Assembly (NCBI GenBank): GCA_037447655.1
Contig: JBBHKE010001230.1
Location: forward strand, 98,158-162,157
Source: Zygnema cylindricum
Lineage: Eukaryota > Streptophyta > Zygnematophyceae > Zygnematales > Zygnemataceae
DNA: 64,000 nucleotides
Direction of reading: 5' to 3'
Position numbers and translations under genes: made by a program. The stretch's first letter is position 1; each line of letters begins with the position of its first letter. Positions 59,774-64,000 of this stretch are shown piece after piece. The notes beneath the pieces are model-generated. The model did no database searches and was not told the origin of the DNA. It was given only the letters and a program-made list of their open reading frames with translations.

Positions 59774-60612
59774 GCATTGGTCAAACAACGCCAGTGGATG
59801 ATGTTCCAAAGCTATACAATACCATTTCCTGCAATTAATAATACCTACGCCCTATTGGACGGGATCAATACTGTGGCTGCGGAGGTCCATGTCTTCGATT
59901 TCGGCGCAAAAAGAATGATGTTTGACATGCAAATGAGCGGCATCCGGAGGTAAGCTTTCGTTGGAAGAACCTATTTCACCTTTTGTTGCGTTGAACGGTT
60001 TTTTTTGTTGTCAATTAAAATCTTGAACAAACTGGTGGAACCACTTCTTTAACTTTGAAGTCTAAAAAATGAATCAATATGAGAAAGTGATTCCATGCAA
60101 ATCCTTGCAAGTGTTCTCACACTTGAATGTGTCTTTCGTGTCTGATATTGTGCAGAAACATCCAATGCGGAACCCCCACAAGGTAAATCTCGAAGACCTC
60201 CTCTTTAACCGTCTAGCGTTCCAAATTTGTGGCTGATGTCTGGCTTTTTGTGATGATTATGAAGGGTTTTCCTGGTCTGGTTTTGCTGCACAGCAATTTT
60301 TTATGGTGGTGGTGGTGGTGTTGTCGGTGGTGATGTTGTTGACGATGATGATGGTTTGTCCTAAGAGATGTTTGTATGAAAGTTTGCTTGGAAACTGTAT
60401 GAATTTCTCATGGTATGGTTCCATGCGTATAATTTGTGGAGGTGTCATGAAATTTCCTCCTAGGAATTTTTTTGTTCCATGACGCAAGTCCGTTTGAAGT
60501 TTTCGCATGTTGGTGAAAACTTATCACACTGGTGAAGATGATGGCGTTGTCAGGCAAGTTTTCTGACGACATTTTTTTCTGGCTTTGCCTCTTTTGCAGG
60601 AAACCTAGGTAA
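59774..60612 (+). CDS. 3' exons of a second secreted beta-sandwich protein gene (partial)
   Basis: Exons 59774-59949, 60156-60182 and 60600-60612 join in phase and end in TAA. The first is exactly 176 nt, the same as exon 4 of the gene at 43363-45258, and is similar along its length (INTVAAEVHVFDFGAKR, FDMQMSG against NTVAAEVHVYSRGAKR, FDMQIVG). The end differs: here CGTPTRKPR over two extra exon parts, there CTGETPQV. Matching 5' exons are not visible upstream, where Copia sequence and a gap lie. It is either truncated or its 5' part is displaced. Confidence 0.6.
60295..60360 (+). repeat. GGT/GAT trinucleotide repeat
   Basis: (GGT)n followed by GATGATGAT-type repeats, in the last intron of the partial secreted-protein gene. 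Confidence 0.85.
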
Positions 60613-61760
60613 ACACTTTTTATTGAAGTCTTACACTTGTAAATCAGAAGAGATCTGTTGGGCGTGTTGACATAACTTGGTTGGGGTCCAAGTTTCTAAT
60701 TGATTATTTATAACCCGTGTGATTGGATAAGCGCGTTCCATGCCTATCCAATTTGTAGCCTTTAGTACATTTTAGCCTCAATAGTGTAGATCCCATCAAT
60801 TTTTGACCCAGTTTGGGGAATTTGTGCTTTGTTCTTTTCCCCAATAGGAGTACATGTACAGCTTCGTGCTGAGCAAAGGGGGTTATAACGTTTAAACTTG
60901 TAGGAAAGGATTGTAATTTTTATGTTGTTTGGGCTCCTATGAGTAATAAGAAAATAGTTCGAATTCTGACCAGATTTCAATTTCCTTGTCATTGAGATTA
61001 ATATGGAATGGAAGTCTTCTTATCCTGTTCATACATGTGTTAGTTGTTATCCATTCTTGTCAACAGTGGTATGTATTTGCAAGTGAAGGGACCTAAAAGG
61101 AACTTATTTGGCGGTTAGTGGTACGGTTGCAACTTAGGCAGTACGGCGCTAAGTTTTACAGGAAAACGACAGAAAAAGAACCCTTACCTACTGAAAATCA
61201 GACTACTTTGATCCTCCAAAGTAGGAAAAAAACTTTAATTGAAGCGCTTCTATTTTTTAAGCTAATGTTGAATAAAAGTGTGATACCGCAATACATTCAA
61301 AATTGCAGTTTTGCACTTATACAGCTAAGCAAAAACACTAAAATGTGATGTGTTTTCAATGTGTGAAACCGACCTAGGGCCGTTACTATCTTTTTTAGTT
61401 TTATATAATACTAATCCTTATACAAATTATAGACCTTTGTTCGTCCGTTTAAAAATCTGTGAATAGCCCGCCTTTCTGTTCGTTGGCACCTGTAAACGGC
61501 GTGGCCCCTGGCCGACGTCAACGAACAGGTAACTTTGTCCCTCGGTCCATATCAGCAAACGGAAGCTACGTCGGCAAATGGGTAGCGTTGTCTCTCTGCT
61601 AACGTCAGCAAAGGAACTTTCAAAGTACTCCCTCGACCGTCAGATCTTGGCTGCTTGATCCTGTCAATGAATTAAGATAAAGCCGCCACGTGCACTAAAG
61701 AGGTTTCAGCCGTCAATCCTTCGTTCGTGACCGTCCGATTATAGGATGCTGGCAGTTCAG
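60613..61760. other. Intergenic DNA, no gene recognised
   Basis: No exon-like stretch with family similarity. 61118-61348 is open but unrecognised. Confidence 0.45.
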
Positions 61761-61764
61761 AATA

Positions 61765-62163
61765 GGGTTCATAACTCTAATATGGTGCCATTTTAAATAG
61801 GGTAGTGCATGGAATGTCATAGCTGTACTATTTTTGTACTTTTTCAAGTAGAAAAGTACATAAAAAATATTCACGATGTCCCGTGGTCGCGCTAACATGT
61901 AATTGCGTAAATATTTTCCGGCATACGCGGATGTCAAAAAAAACGCGACGGCGTTCGATTTGAACAGTTTCGTACATGCACATATTTTAGTGTGGATATA
62001 TTATGCGCCGAAATTTTTTACAAAGCAGTTTACAAATTAGAGTTAATGATAAATTAGAACAAAAGTTTTTTTGGAAAAAACTGAAATCCCCAATTAGCGT
62101 AAATAACGCTAATTGTTTCATTACGCTATCTATTGCATTACGCTAATAGCGATTCACGGTGTA
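61765..62163. mobile_element. TA-flanked MITE, right part
   Basis: The right terminus is the complement of CTAATAGCGATTCACGGTGTA and the interior resembles the long subfamily (AAATTAGAGTTAAT, GCTGTACT blocks). The left terminus is degraded. Confidence 0.55.
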
Positions 62164-62167
62164 CTAA

Positions 62168-63695
62168 GGGTGAAGTTCCATTATACGTTTCTGTAAATGT
62201 ACGGCAAACTCTTCAGAGTGGGTCGATTGAGGCTAGAATTCCATTAGACGAAAAGTGTGGTCCGTTACTGGACGCCGTACAAGTTCGTACAGATTCGTAC
62301 CACGCCGTACCTTAATTTTTTTTTGTCAGACGAAATATAGTTACTGGAAAGCTGTCGGGAAGCTCCAATGATGTAGGCGTACTTACTGGCCGTTGGATAT
62401 TCCACTTTTTCAGATCCGCGAAGCAATCACGCACATCATCCAGTGTGACGATACTCTCCTCGCGAGGAGAGTTGTACGATACTAGAGGTGTACCATTGGT
62501 ACACGTGAAAAAGCAAAAAAATATACGCTTTGAACAATCGATCACAGGTCTACACCTCGTAAAAGCCATGTGCCTACGTCGTACGGTCCATGTGCCGCCT
62601 GCCACGCTGGATGCAGGTGAGCCGAAAATATTTTGGCACGCTCCGTCTGACATCCACTGACATTCAAAGTTTGCCCCGTCTTTTTGCCATTCCGTTTCGA
62701 AATTTTGATTTTCGTTTTCAAAATCAAAAATCTGGCCGCAAACTTTACGTACGAATCATTAACTACCTTTGGTCGTACAGATATTTCGTTTTGACTTTCC
62801 GTTTGAAAATTTTCTTTAAGATTTTCAAATCTAGACTCTAACCTACATGGCGCTAATCATAATTGAGGAAGGCTTGTTACTAACCCGACAAAATGGAATA
62901 GTCTTCCAGTAAACGCTGCCAGTAGAGTTTTCCGTACATTTACTGGGACCGCCTAATGGCATTCTACCCCGAGTCGATGTTCCATCACAGTAGAGTTTTC
63001 CGTACATTTACTGGGACCGCCTAATGGAATTCTACCCCGAGTCGATGTTCCATCACGTAGAGTCTGTAAGCCACGTGTTCTAAATTGATTGGATCCACGC
63101 AAGCTACGATCCGATATTGAATATCTTTCATATTTTTAGCACCGACAAACTTAACTTCAAATCTTGACTTGCGTACCATGTACCTGCGTACGAAGTAATC
63201 GTACGACAAAACTTTTATACTTTTTGCAGACGCCAATCTGTACGCCAACTCATTTTTTAGGGTTTCAGTTTTCGAACATAATGAAAGTCCTTTGAGAGAA
63301 ATAGTGTGACGAACAAAAGTTACCGAAAATAGCGTGATGAGGGAATGTTATAAAATTTCGTTTTTATTTGCGGTTATATTTTGGAAAGCGCGTGTCATGT
63401 GCAAATTTTAAGATTTTTCGTTGGTTTTCCATCATGACACGTAGCTTAATCGTCCACCGTGTTACGCTTTTTTTTTTATGTTATCTGCCAACCCACCTCC
63501 TCGAGGTGGGTTGACGGTGGCGAACTCGTAGCAGATGAACATCCGACGGCCAGTATTACCTCCAAGACCTTCGGAGAGTATCGAAATCTCTGTAATGTTG
63601 TTTTTCTTATAAAACAAAATAGGCGGTACGATTTAATACGGAGGGCCGCAGATTTCTGTAAACTACGACACTTTTCGCCTAATGGAACGTCACCC
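62168..63695. mobile_element. PIF/Harbinger-like non-autonomous element, best-preserved copy
   Basis: Ends GGGTGAAGTTCCATTA and the complement of TAATGGAACGTCACCC, each bordered by TAA (62165-62167 and 63696-63698). A 3-bp TWA duplication and GGG-starting ends point to PIF/Harbinger. About 1.5 kb, GTAC-rich, with an internal tandem duplication of about 60 bp (near 62925-63055). No DDE transposase frame seen. Confidence 0.65.
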
Positions 63696-63698
63696 TAA

Positions 63699-64000
63699 GA
63701 CGTTTTGATTAACACGATAGGACACGGTCCATGCGCATGATAAAGGGGCATGATAAACAGACAGGATAAAAGAGGACACGGTCCATGCCCCTGTAACGGG
63801 CATTGATTTACTAATACTTAATTACTTATATAATATAAGCGCGAAGTGTTGTCTGTCTGTCCTTCCGCAACTTATTTTCCTTTTTGCGGGCAGTCAGCTG
63901 TTTTTTCTGGCCGCCTCCAGCATCAGTGATTGGTTACGTGAGTGTTTTGCAGTCATTATTTTTTTATCGGGCAATCGGTTATTATTCTTTTGTCCAGTGA
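63699..64000. other. Right edge of the window, nothing recognised
   Basis: A 20-bp GGACACGGTCCATGC(A/C)C-type repeat occurs twice (63720 and 63775). No gene seen. Confidence 0.4.

Overview
This window is nuclear DNA from a streptophyte, most likely a seedless land plant or a relative. Four things point there: genes full of GT-AG introns, a plastid-targeted PTAC5-type gene that is only expected in the green lineage, TTTAGGG-type telomere-like repeats, and Copia sequence with a plant-style polypurine tract and LTR. Three runs of ten N mark assembly gaps (24215-24224, 42818-42827, 59231-59240). I cannot name the species.

Layout. 1-3.5 kb: the 3' exons of an unrecognised gene with CT/GA-rich introns and flanks. 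4.1-5.1 kb: a hAT-type MITE nested inside an older inverted-repeat element. 5.5-16.6 kb: a complete 21-exon gene for a divergent SMC4-like ATPase; all splice phases agree and the product is about 1323 aa. Its intron 15 is a telomere-like satellite and its exon 8 boundary sits in a 3 x 100 bp tandem array. 17.2-28.0 kb: a direct segmental duplication. Each copy carries a His/Gly-rich small heat-shock protein gene on the minus strand; the second has lost its C-terminal end by deletion. Between the copies lie an IFI6/IFI27 (ISG12)-type gene and a 30-bp minisatellite that runs into a gap. 28-42.8 kb: a gene-poor stretch packed with short DNA transposons of at least four families, one tRNA-Ile(AAU) gene and GTAC-rich minisatellites. 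43.4-45.3 kb: a small secreted beta-sandwich protein gene. 47.4-52.5 kb: PTAC5. 54.8-58.1 kb (minus): a METTL13-type methyltransferase gene that looks broken. 58.1-59.5 kb: Copia sequence lying at the missing 5' end of that gene. 59.8-60.6 kb: the 3' exons of a second copy of the secreted protein gene. 62.2-63.7 kb: a TTA/TAA-flanked, PIF/Harbinger-like non-autonomous element.

No operon-like logic is expected or seen. The housekeeping genes (SMC, PTAC5, tRNA) are separated by transposon-rich DNA. The strongest leads are the SMC4-like paralogue, the His-rich Hsp20 pair, the IFI27-type gene in a plant-like genome, and the dense MITE families whose target-site duplications can be read directly. 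All gene models are manual splice reconstructions; none has transcript support here.
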